From Saccharibacillus sp. O23 (GTDB lineage: Bacteria; Bacillota; Bacilli; Paenibacillales; Paenibacillaceae), in NCBI RefSeq assembly GCF_002205895.1, contig NZ_NJDE01000009.1:124001-188000 (forward strand): a DNA stretch of 64,000 nt, in the 5' to 3' direction. The notes under the pieces are model-generated. The model was given only the letters and a program-made list of their open reading frames with translations. It had not been told where the DNA came from and did not search any database. The position numbers were made by a program, and so were the translations under genes. Below are positions 26,800-34,629 of the stretch, one piece after another; the first letter of the stretch is position 1, and each line of letters opens with the position of its first letter.

Positions 26800-28866
26800 A
26801 TGACCTACGTATACCCGCCCGTAAGCGACAAGATCCCGCGCATGCTGCACGGGGCCGACTATAATCCGGAACAGTGGCTCCGATATCCCGAAGTTCTCGA
26901 AGAAGACATCCGTTTGATGAAGCTCGCGAAATGCAACGTGATGTCGATCGGCATCTTCTCTTGGGCGATGCTCGAACCGGAAGAAGGCGTGTTTACGTTC
27001 GAATGGATGGATCAAGTGCTGGAGCGTTTCGCGGCGAACGGCATCTACGCTTTTCTCGCGACGCCGAGCGGCGCGCGTCCGGCTTGGATGGCGCAGAAAT
27101 ATCCGGAAGTGCTGCGGACCGAAGAGAATCGGGTGCGCAATCTGTTCGGATTCCGGCATAATCACTGTCCGACTTCGCCGGTGTACCGCGAGAAGACGCG
27201 AATCATCAATACCAAGCTGGCCGAACGGTATTCCGATCATCCGGCGATCATCGGTTGGCATATCTCCAACGAGTTCGGCGGAGACTGCCACTGCGAGCTG
27301 TGCCAAGCGGAATTCCGCAAATTTTTGCAGGATAAATACGGCACGCTCGACGAATTGAACCACGCTTGGTGGACCACGTTCTGGAGCCATACCGTCACGG
27401 ACTGGTCGCAGGTCGAATCGCCGGCTCCGCACGGAGAGAAGCAGGTCCATGCGATGAATCTCGATTGGCGGCGTTTCGTCACGCAGCGCACGGTCGATTT
27501 CGTGAAGCACGAGACCGCGCCGCTCAAGGCCGTTAATCCGAACCTGCCGGTCACGACCAACTTTATGGAATTCTACGAAGGGTTGGATTACTGGAAATTC
27601 GCCGACGCGCTCGACTTCTTGTCTTGGGACAGCTATCCGACTTGGCACGACGCCGACGAAGAATCGACCCAAGCGGCGAAGATCGCCATGATGCACGATA
27701 TCGTGCGTTCGATCAAAGGCGGCCAACCTTTCCTGCTGATGGAGAGCACGCCGAGCTTGACCAACTGGCAGGACGTGAGCAAGCTCAAACGTCCGGGCAT
27801 GCATCTGCTGGCTTCGCTGCAAGCCGTGGCGCACGGTTCGGACAGCGTGCAGTATTTCCAATGGCGCAAAAGCCGCGGTTCCAGCGAGAAGCTGCACGGC
27901 GCGGTCGTCGACCATGTCGGTCACGAGCATACGCGCGTCTTCAAGGACGTCACGGACGTAGGCGCGGCGCTCGAAGGCATGGACCGGATCGTCGGCACTT
28001 CGGTTCCGGCGGAAGCCGCGATCATCTTCGATTGGGAGAACCGTTGGGCGGTCAAAGATTCGCAGGGACCGCGCAACAAAGGCGTCAAATACGAAGAAAC
28101 GGTGCAGAAACAGCATGAAGCGCTCTGGAAGCTCGGCGTGCCGACGGACATGATCAGCATGGACGCGGACTTTGCCAAATACAAATTGATCGTCGCTCCG
28201 ATGCTCTATATGGTGCGCGAAGGCGTGGGCGAACGATTGGAGAAGTTCGTCGAGAACGGCGGCACGTTGGTCGTGACCTATTGGTCGGGCATCGTGAACG
28301 AGACGGATCTGTGCTTCCTCGGCGGATTCCCGGGCCCGCTGCGCAAGGTGCTCGGCATCTGGTCGGAAGAGCTTGAAGGCCTGCATGACCGCGACCGCAA
28401 CGCGCTACGCCTGAACGGAAACGGAGCGCTCGGACTGTCCGGCGAATACGAGATTTCCGAGATCTGCGATCTGATTCATCTGGAAGGGGCGCAAAGCCTC
28501 GGCGAATACGCGTCCGATTTCTATGCGGACAGACCTGCGCTGACCGTGAACGCCTTCGGCGAAGGCGAAGCGTATTATGTGGCGGCGCGCGCCGGCGGTA
28601 CGTTCGACGACGATTTCTTGTCGGCTCTCGTGCAGCGTGCGGGAGTGGCGCGGAGCTTGAACGTAACGTTCCCGGCAGGGACTTCGGCACATCTGCGGAC
28701 CGACGGGGAACACGACTTCGTATTCGTGCAGAACTACACGCCGAACGCCGTCGTCTTCCCGCTGGATGGCCGGGCTTACTTCGATCTGGAGAGCGGAAGG
28801 CAGGCCGATCCGGAGCTTCGGCTTCCGCCTTACGGCGTTCGCGTCTTGGAAAGACAGAGAAGCTAG
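26800..28866 (+). CDS. GH42 beta-galactosidase
   Basis: The 688-residue glycoside hydrolase hydrolyses terminal beta-galactosides. GADYNPEQW at the N-terminus and the WHISNEFGGDCHCELC segment give the acid/base Glu158; the nucleophile is Glu315 in FLLMESTPS. Cys123, Cys163, Cys165 and Cys168 reproduce the four-cysteine zinc site of many GH42 enzymes. A trimerisation domain (about 395-600) and a C-terminal beta domain follow. There is no signal peptide, so it is cytosolic and would act on imported oligosaccharides delivered by the upstream ABC transporter. The GGAG ribosome site is 11 nt from the ATG, slightly far. Confidence 0.95.
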   Translation: MTYVYPPVSDKIPRMLHGADYNPEQWLRYPEVLEEDIRLMKLAKCNVMSIGIFSWAMLEPEEGVFTFEWMDQVLERFAANGIYAFLATPSGARPAWMAQKYPEVLRTEENRVRNLFGFRHNHCPTSPVYREKTRIINTKLAERYSDHPAIIGWHISNEFGGDCHCELCQAEFRKFLQDKYGTLDELNHAWWTTFWSHTVTDWSQVESPAPHGEKQVHAMNLDWRRFVTQRTVDFVKHETAPLKAVNPNLPVTTNFMEFYEGLDYWKFADALDFLSWDSYPTWHDADEESTQAAKIAMMHDIVRSIKGGQPFLLMESTPSLTNWQDVSKLKRPGMHLLASLQAVAHGSDSVQYFQWRKSRGSSEKLHGAVVDHVGHEHTRVFKDVTDVGAALEGMDRIVGTSVPAEAAIIFDWENRWAVKDSQGPRNKGVKYEETVQKQHEALWKLGVPTDMISMDADFAKYKLIVAPMLYMVREGVGERLEKFVENGGTLVVTYWSGIVNETDLCFLGGFPGPLRKVLGIWSEELEGLHDRDRNALRLNGNGALGLSGEYEISEICDLIHLEGAQSLGEYASDFYADRPALTVNAFGEGEAYYVAARAGGTFDDDFLSALVQRAGVARSLNVTFPAGTSAHLRTDGEHDFVFVQNYTPNAVVFPLDGRAYFDLESGRQADPELRLPPYGVRVLERQRS

Positions 28867-28956
28867 AAAAGGTTATATTAAGCGGACAAGTCGGCTTCAT
28901 GCCCGGTTCTTCGGAACGGGAAGCTCGGCTTGACAATGTTGAAACAAGACTGTTCG

Positions 28957-28988
28957 AACCCTTTTTCCGATACGGAAGAAGGGTTTTT
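28957..28988 (+). terminator. Terminator after the GH42 gene
   Basis: AACCCTTTTTCCG/CGGAAGAAGGGTT has one T-G pair, a 3-nt loop and five Ts. A weaker hairpin (CCCGGTTC..GAACGGG) lies 50 bp earlier. Confidence 0.7.
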
Positions 28989-29072
28989 ACCGTTCGGATG
29001 AATCTGTCCGAGACGGCAGGGGTAATAGCATTGGAAGCACGGCCAACCTGCTACAGAAAGGTGAGGATGTAT

Positions 29073-29999
29073 TTGAAGGCAATCGTAATTGAAGAGTTTG
29101 GCGGACCTGATAAGCTGCAGGAACAGAACGTACCCGAACCGAAGATCGATGCCAACCAGATCCTGATCAAAGTGTATGCGACCTCGGTAAACCCGGTAGA
29201 TACGAAGATTCGCGAAGGCGCGATGGGAGCGGCGGCCGGCGAGTTTCCGCTGATTCTCGGCGGAGACGTCGCGGGCATCGTCAAAGAAGTTGGAGATAAC
29301 GTCAGCCGTTTCAAGCCGCGCGATCCGGTATTTGCCCGTCCGAGGGTATTCGGCACTTACGCGCAGTACGTCGCGGTAGACGCGGACGTGGTCGTGAAAA
29401 AGCCGGAGAATCTGAGCTACGAAGAAGCGGCGGCGGTTCCGCTGGCGGGTCTGACGGCGTGGCAGGCGCTGGTGGATCACGGCAAAGTCAAAGCGGGCGA
29501 CAAAGTGCTGATCCATGCGGGAGCGGGCGGCGTCGGCACGATGGCGATCCAGATCGCCAAATGCTTGGGCGCGACCGTCGCGTCCACGGCCAGCGCGGAG
29601 AACGAAGAATTGTTGAAATCGCTCGGCGTGGATCATTTTATCAATTACAAAGAAGAAGACTTCTCCGAGGTGCTCTCGGATTACGATATGGTACTCGATA
29701 CGATGGGCGGCGATATTCAGCATAAGAGCTTCAAAGTGCTGAAGCCCGGCGGCCATCTGGTCTCGATCTTGGAAAAACCCGACGAAAGCCTCGCCAAAGA
29801 TCTCGGCATCCATACGGCGCATTTCATGATGGAACCCAAAGGCGAGCAGCTCGAGAAATTGGCCGATATGATCAAAAAAGGCAAACTGAAGCCGGTGATC
29901 GATTCGACCTACTGGTTGAACGAACAGGGCGTGCGCGACGCGCATGCGAAAAGCGAAAGCCATCATGCCAAAGGCAAGATCGTGATTCGCGAAAAATAA
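29073..29999 (+). CDS. NAD(P)H:quinone reductase-like zinc-type alcohol dehydrogenase family oxidoreductase
   Basis: TTG at 29073 is preferred: AAAGGTGAGG ends 6 nt upstream and the protein then starts MKAIVIEEFGG, as usual for the family. An ATG at 29067 touches the ribosome site. The 308 residues show the GroES-like domain (NPVDTKIREG, PLILGGDVAG) and the Rossmann motif HAGAGGVGTMAIQIAK. Zinc ligands are absent, as in quinone oxidoreductases of this medium-chain family. One unusual change is FKPRDPVFARP where most relatives have GDEV. Monocistronic. Confidence 0.88.
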   Translation: MKAIVIEEFGGPDKLQEQNVPEPKIDANQILIKVYATSVNPVDTKIREGAMGAAAGEFPLILGGDVAGIVKEVGDNVSRFKPRDPVFARPRVFGTYAQYVAVDADVVVKKPENLSYEEAAAVPLAGLTAWQALVDHGKVKAGDKVLIHAGAGGVGTMAIQIAKCLGATVASTASAENEELLKSLGVDHFINYKEEDFSEVLSDYDMVLDTMGGDIQHKSFKVLKPGGHLVSILEKPDESLAKDLGIHTAHFMMEPKGEQLEKLADMIKKGKLKPVIDSTYWLNEQGVRDAHAKSESHHAKGKIVIREK

Positions 30000-30045
30000 T
30001 AACCGATCGGCAAGGATTCGGAAATGCCGAAGGTTCGAAAGTTCG

Positions 30046-30076
30046 AAGCTGCCGAGAGGTTCTCGGCAGCTTTTTA
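30046..30076 (+). terminator. Terminator of the quinone-reductase-like gene
   Basis: A perfect 12-bp stem AAGCTGCCGAGA with its complement, loop GGT, TTTTT. Confidence 0.9.
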
Positions 30077-30230
30077 TTTGTTCGCCCCGAATCGATGCCT
30101 TCGGACGGAAAAGAGGCACCGTCGACAAAATTCCGGACTTATCCAGCAGGATATGAAGCGGCAGATCGGGTAATAATAAAGAAAGAAAGCGAGAAACGCA
30201 GAGGGAGTCCAACGCGAAGGAGTCGGTCAT

Positions 30231-31103
30231 ATGGGACGCGAACATGAAAATGAAGGTGCAGCAGTCGCCCCGGAGCAGACGAGTTTATGGAGCGAAGCGC
30301 TCGGCGAATTGTATGCGGAATTCCGCCGCCGCAGCCGCGCGGCGCTGAAAGATTACGACGAAGAAGATATTCATCAGGCCCGAGTGAGCGCGCGCAAGCT
30401 GCTGACGCTGCTGCAAGTGCTGGACCCGGACGAACAGACCGGGTTGTACCGGCCGATCAAGCGGGCGCAGAAGCGCTTCGGACGCGTGCGCGACGCCGAT
30501 GTGCTGATCGGCGAATTCAAAGAGCTGCGCAAACAGGCCAAAAACGAAGGACGGGACGCGGAAGCGGCTTTGTTCAAGCGCATGGCGAAGCTGGAGAAAG
30601 AAGAACGGCGCGGACAGCGCAAGAAGCTGAGCCGCAAACTGCCGAAGATCGTCAACAAAGGTCTGGACCGGAAATGGAAAGCTTTCCTCGAAGAAAGCCT
30701 ACCGGAACTGGCAGCCGAAGCGGATGTTCGCGGAAGCCTCCGCGAATTGAAAGACGATTACCGCAAGCGTCGGCACGTCTACCAAGTGACGGCGGATCGG
30801 GAAGGCCGGTACAGCGAAGAAGCGCTGAACGCGCTGCATCAGGTACGGATCGCGGCCAAGCGCTGCCGCTATACGGCGGAAGCCGCTTCGTTCGCGCTCG
30901 ACGACAAGCAGCTTCAAGAAGCGGAGCGCTTCAAAGACGTTCAGAAGCGGCTGGGCGAGGTCAACGACCGGCACGTTCGGATTCAGATCGCCGAAGCGTA
31001 CGGTCCCGAGGCGCTGGAAGCCGACGAGGAGAGCTGGCAAGGATTCCGCGAACGTCTGGACGAGGAATTGAAAGCGGCTTTGTCGGAAGTGAGAGAACTG
31101 TAG
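30231..31103 (+). CDS. CHAD domain protein
   Basis: The ATG at 30231 follows AAGGAGTC. The 290 residues form the duplicated CHAD four-helix fold. Its conserved basic/histidine motifs appear twice: EDIHQARVSARKLLTLL with FGRVRDADVLI in the first half, ALHQVRIAAKRCRYTAE with FKDVQKRLGEVNDRHV in the second. CHAD domains bind polyphosphate through these basic faces. No CYTH/triphosphatase domain is fused or adjacent, so a polyphosphate-binding role is likely but unproven. High Lys/Arg/Glu content suits a cytosolic helical protein. Confidence 0.9.
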   Translation: MGREHENEGAAVAPEQTSLWSEALGELYAEFRRRSRAALKDYDEEDIHQARVSARKLLTLLQVLDPDEQTGLYRPIKRAQKRFGRVRDADVLIGEFKELRKQAKNEGRDAEAALFKRMAKLEKEERRGQRKKLSRKLPKIVNKGLDRKWKAFLEESLPELAAEADVRGSLRELKDDYRKRRHVYQVTADREGRYSEEALNALHQVRIAAKRCRYTAEAASFALDDKQLQEAERFKDVQKRLGEVNDRHVRIQIAEAYGPEALEADEESWQGFRERLDEELKAALSEVREL

Positions 31104-31199
31104 ACGGAAAGTTAGGACGGAAGCGGGGACCGAGGCTTGCCGGCAGGCTTTATTCAGGCGGCGCTGCGGAACGCTTCGACGGCTTGCGTAAAGTCCGTC

Positions 31200-31349
31200 G
31201 ATCGCATAGGTATAGGTCCAAATAAAACGGCCCCTTTCTCAAGGGGCCGCGGGTGTAACCGAAATCCTGTCTTCGCGAACGAAAGACCGAATTCGATCTT
31301 TCATGATCCAGTACTTTGTATCAGGTCTTCCGTCGGGGAAGACCTTTTT
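31200..31349 (+). ncRNA. Candidate small RNA with three hairpins and a terminator
   Basis: Three stem-loops follow one another: CGGCCCCTT/AAGGGGCCG (31228-31249), GAAAGA/TCTTTC, and a final AGGTCTTCC/GGAAGACCT at 31323-31345 with TTTTT. No gene precedes this last terminator within 220 bp. A weak TTGCGT-17-TAGGTA promoter may lie upstream. The first hairpin has TTTT on the minus strand and could alternatively end minus-strand transcripts. Confidence 0.35.
31323..31349 (+). terminator. Orphan intrinsic terminator
   Basis: The perfect 9-bp stem AGGTCTTCC/GGAAGACCT has loop GTCGG and TTTTT; it lies 220 bp after the CHAD gene. Confidence 0.85.
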
Positions 31350-31394
31350 GCTGCGCCGGGCGTCGAACCGGCGTTCGTTCATCAGCGAGCGATT

Positions 31395-31585
31395 CTACGT
31401 TGCCGAAAAAGCAACGTAGAGCGAGTATTTTCGCCTGCCGGCTGGCTTACATTGCTTAAAAAGCAACGTAGCAAAGCAAAGCTGCCGAATAGCTGTCGAT
31501 TTTGGCTTCTACGTTGCTTAATCGGCAGCGTGGCTTCCGAACAGCTTCCGTTTGTCGGTCCTACGTTGCCGAATCGTCAACGTAA
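31395..31585. repeat. Four-unit array of 25-bp palindromic repeats (array B)
   Basis: Units lie at 31395-31419, 31447-31471, 31509-31533 and 31561-31585. Arms are CTACGTTGC and GCAACGTAG around a 7-nt variable centre, perfect in the first unit and drifted in the others. Start-to-start distances are 52, 62 and 52 bp. Confidence 0.8.
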
Positions 31586-31797
31586 CCTCGAACCTCCTCG
31601 AATCGGCTGACTATTGCGGGCTGTCGGCTGCTATTTTGTCAACTTAGCCAACGGAAACGAGCCGATTCCCAAAGCTATTCGTTCGCGCAGGTTTCCGTCG
31701 AGCCGCTGCGGCGCGCTTTTCTTTGCTGTCACTGGGATTCGCAGCCGGATCTGCCGCGCATTTATGCAGGCGGCGAATCCGGCCGCGGCCGGATCGC
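31586..31797. other. Gene-free stretch with an 18-bp palindrome
   Basis: No gene seen. ATCCGGCCGCGGCCGGAT at 31777-31794 is a perfect palindrome just beyond the stop of the minus-strand SLH gene and probably folds at its transcript end; there is no T-run. Confidence 0.5.
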
Positions 31798-32502
31798 TTA
31801 TTCGGCCGTCTGATCGCCGCTGTCCGGAGCGGAAGGCGCCGGAGCTTCAGGCTGCTGCTTCAGGTATTCGACCGCATCGTACAGCATGACGGCCGCTTGA
31901 GCGCGGGTGATCTCGGACTTCGGACGGAACTTGCCGTCGGCGTCGAGCGGAACCAGTCCTCTGACGATCGCGCGTTGGATCGCGCCTTGATATTCCGGCG
32001 TGATCTGATCTTCGTCGGCGATCGCCGCAGGGACGACTTTGATCATCGGCAGATTGCCGCTTTTCTCGACGGCCTGCATGAGATAGCTGACATAAGCTTC
32101 TTTGGTCATCTTGGCCGACGGATCGACGGATTTCGGAATGTCCACGCCGTTCAGCGAAGCGTTCAAGAAAGCTTCGGCGTACCAAGCTTTGTTGTCGACC
32201 GCCGGGAACAGGTCGTGCGCCGTCGGGACTTTGCCGGCTTCGAACGTGATCGCCGCCAGACTGAGCTGCAAGCCTCCGGCAATAAACTGGACGCCCTGCG
32301 CGTTGGTCAGCACGGATTGGGGATTGAACATCGTCGCGCTCACTCCTTTGACCAGTCCTTCGCTTTTGAGCGAATCGATCTTTTCTTGGCCCGTTACGCC
32401 TTGCAGATCGCCGAAGCCGGCGCCGGCCGCGAAGAGTTGGCCGCCCAGCGACAAAGACAATACGGATACGGCCAATACGGAGCTTATGCTTTTCTTATTC
32501 AT
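31798..32502 (-). CDS. Secreted S-layer-homology-domain protein
   Basis: The ATG at 32502 has GAGGAGG 8 nt upstream; the open frame reaches 32685 but without a ribosome site. The 234 residues start with a signal peptide (MNKKSISSVLAVSVLSLSLGGQLFAAG). An SLH-like region follows, with the clearest repeat at the C-terminus (AIQRAIVRGLVPLDADGKFRPKSEITRAQAAVMLYDAVEYL). The tail is Pro/Ala/Asp-rich. SLH modules bind pyruvylated secondary cell-wall polymers. The number of intact SLH units is low (one clear, one or two degenerate), so anchoring may be weak. Confidence 0.75.
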   Translation of the reverse strand: MNKKSISSVLAVSVLSLSLGGQLFAAGAGFGDLQGVTGQEKIDSLKSEGLVKGVSATMFNPQSVLTNAQGVQFIAGGLQLSLAAITFEAGKVPTAHDLFPAVDNKAWYAEAFLNASLNGVDIPKSVDPSAKMTKEAYVSYLMQAVEKSGNLPMIKVVPAAIADEDQITPEYQGAIQRAIVRGLVPLDADGKFRPKSEITRAQAAVMLYDAVEYLKQQPEAPAPSAPDSGDQTAE

Positions 32503-32811
32503 GATTCGAGCCTCCTCGGGATGGCGGAAAGGGCGCATAGGCGGGAGCGCCGCTGCCATGCGAAGCCGATCGGACTTCGCATGCAGCAGCCTGCCGGAAG
32601 ATGAAATTCCGCTTCGTTTATTGTTCTTCATGGCCTCAGACGCCGCTCGCCTCCGAAAGGTTGCATAGCCGTATCCCGAGTTCAAAATCGCGTACCCGTC
32701 AGGCTTCCCGGCGCGCGGGCGCGTACGGGGAAAAGCCGTTCTCCTCGCGCCTGACGACGCGAAAAGAACGGTTCGGTAACGGAATCGGTGTTTCTTTTTC
32801 CCGGCAGAATA
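32503..32811. other. Non-coding spacer between SLH and aldehyde dehydrogenase genes
   Basis: No gene seen. It holds a hairpin CATGCGAAG/CTTCGCATG (around 32559-32585) and a GC-rich fold closed by GTCAGGC/GCCTGAC (32698-32754). These may end the aldehyde dehydrogenase transcript. A promoter for the SLH gene was not identified. Confidence 0.4.
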
Positions 32812-34230
32812 TTATTTGATGATTTTCTTCGCCAGTTTCAGATGCTCCTCGCTGTAAGGAGGGAAGATGAAGGTCGTGCCGCTCTCGGCGGAAACTTTCT
32901 TCACGATGCTCTTCTGATGCGAGAACGTTCTCAGGCTGTAGACGCCGTGGTAAGAGCCGATGCCGGATGCGCCGACGCCGCCGAACGGCAGATGCGGGTT
33001 GGTGATATGCATCAAGGTATCGTTAATGCAGCCGCCGCCGAACGGAACTTTCTCCAGCACGCGTTCTTGCACCTGCGTATCCAGCGTGAACAGATACAGC
33101 GCCAGCGGATGCGGATGGGCGTTGATCTGACGAATCGCGTCTTCGATATCGTCGTAAGTCAAGATCGGCAGGATCGGACCGAAGATTTCTTCCTGCATGC
33201 TCGCGGCATCCCACGAATCGACGTCCAGCAGCGTAGGCTCGACGAACCGCGTTTCCCGGTCGCCGTTTCCGCCGAAGATGATCCGGTCTTTGTCCGTGTC
33301 GAGCATCTTCATCAGACGATCGTAATGTTTCTCGTTGATGATCCGGCCGAAGTCCGGGCTGCTCCACATGTCTTCGCCCAAGAATTCGCGGATGGCGTTC
33401 TTGAGGGCGATCAGGAGCTGAACTTTCTTGCTCTCGTGCACCAGCACGTAATCCGGCGCGATGCAGGTCTGGCCGGCATTGACGAGTTTGCCCCAGATGA
33501 TGCGTTTGGCCGCCATGCGGATATCGGCCTGCTTGTCGACGATGACGGGGCTTTTGCCGCCCAGTTCCAGCGTGACCGGAATCAACTGCTTGGCCGCCGC
33601 CTGCGCGACGACGCGTCCGACTTCGGTGCTGCCGGTGAAGAAGATGTAATCGAACGGCGAGTTGATCAGCGCTTCGACCGTGTCTTTGCCGCCGTCGAGC
33701 ACGCGCACGTAATGGTCTTCGAACACGTCGGACAGCAGCTGCTTGAGGATCGCGGAGACGTTCGGCGTGCTCTCGGACATCTTGATGACCGCGCAGTTGC
33801 CGGCCGCGATCGCGCCGACCAACGGTTCCATCACGAGCTGGAACGGATAGTTGAACGGTCCGATGATCAGCACGGTTCCGTAAGGGTCGTTGATGATGAA
33901 GCTGCTCGCGCCGGCCAGCGTGATCGGCGTCGGCACGCGCTGCGGTTTGCAGAAGCGGTACAGTTCTTTGCTGATCTCGCCGATGCTGCTCAGCACGAAG
34001 CCGATCTCGGTCGTATACGATTCGAACGCCGATTTGCCGAGGTCCGCTTGAAGCGCTTCGATCAGAGCCGGCTCGTAGCGCTGGATAGCGGCTTTGAGCT
34101 TCTCCAACCGGCGCATCCGGAATTTGTAGCTGCGGGTGCGGTCGGTATCGAAGAAAGCGCGATGCTCTTCGAGCATCTGTTTCACTTCTTCGGCGCTCCA
34201 TTCTTTGTCAATCATGTCTTTTGCGATCAT
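32812..34230 (-). CDS. Aldehyde dehydrogenase (class 3/YwdH-like)
   Basis: The ATG at 34230 has GAGGAGG 8 nt upstream. A much longer in-frame reading frame extends to 36159 but runs antisense to the esterase gene and is not coding. The 472 residues carry IGPFNYPF, FFTGSTEVG, the general base Glu222 in ELGGKSP and catalytic Cys256 in NAGQTC. EEIFGPILP and PFGGVGASGIGSYHG follow. The short N-terminus and C-terminal HQKSIVKK region match membrane-associated class 3 or coniferyl-aldehyde-type enzymes. It oxidises aldehydes with NAD(P)+; the substrate is unknown. Confidence 0.95.
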   Translation of the reverse strand: MIAKDMIDKEWSAEEVKQMLEEHRAFFDTDRTRSYKFRMRRLEKLKAAIQRYEPALIEALQADLGKSAFESYTTEIGFVLSSIGEISKELYRFCKPQRVPTPITLAGASSFIINDPYGTVLIIGPFNYPFQLVMEPLVGAIAAGNCAVIKMSESTPNVSAILKQLLSDVFEDHYVRVLDGGKDTVEALINSPFDYIFFTGSTEVGRVVAQAAAKQLIPVTLELGGKSPVIVDKQADIRMAAKRIIWGKLVNAGQTCIAPDYVLVHESKKVQLLIALKNAIREFLGEDMWSSPDFGRIINEKHYDRLMKMLDTDKDRIIFGGNGDRETRFVEPTLLDVDSWDAASMQEEIFGPILPILTYDDIEDAIRQINAHPHPLALYLFTLDTQVQERVLEKVPFGGGCINDTLMHITNPHLPFGGVGASGIGSYHGVYSLRTFSHQKSIVKKVSAESGTTFIFPPYSEEHLKLAKKIIK

Positions 34231-34456
34231 AAGATAGACCTCCTCGGGGATGGAATGTTCAGGATCGATAATCGATAAATGAAGATTCTGTAAAAAATAT
34301 AGGCTTTCCGGCGGCTCAAAGTCAAACTTGCGCGCGCGGGACCCAACTCTCTCAATAACTCTATTACCCATATTCGCGAGGAACAGGCACGGAAATTGCG
34401 AGAAACGCCGCGAATCGCAAACGCGACCGGTTTCGCGACCGGTTTTCGGAAGAAAA

Positions 34457-34564
34457 TTGACGACGCTTTCATTTTTTGTTAGGGTAAACTCAACGATGAC
34501 GGATTGTGACCGCTTCACGGGCAAAACCTGATCGGGTCGGCAGAAAGGGAAATCTCCCTTCTGC
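34457..34564 (+). promoter_or_regulatory. Promoter and leader hairpin of the esterase gene
   Basis: TTGACG, a 17-bp spacer and TAGGGT at 34457-34485. The leader contains the stem GCAGAAAGGGA/TCCCTTCTGC (34540-34564), with a T-run 15 nt later that could act as a weak attenuator. Nothing else is seen in 34231-34629. Confidence 0.4.
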
Positions 34565-34629
34565 GGACGCCGTTTGGGTTTTTTTGCGTTCCGGCATCGA
34601 AAGTCTTCATTCATGCGGAGGGGATACTT

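Noticed and set aside
28930-28958. Promoter starting with the perfect TTGACA at 28930
   Set aside because: No -10 at 16-18 bp; the region is taken up by the terminator after the GH42 gene.
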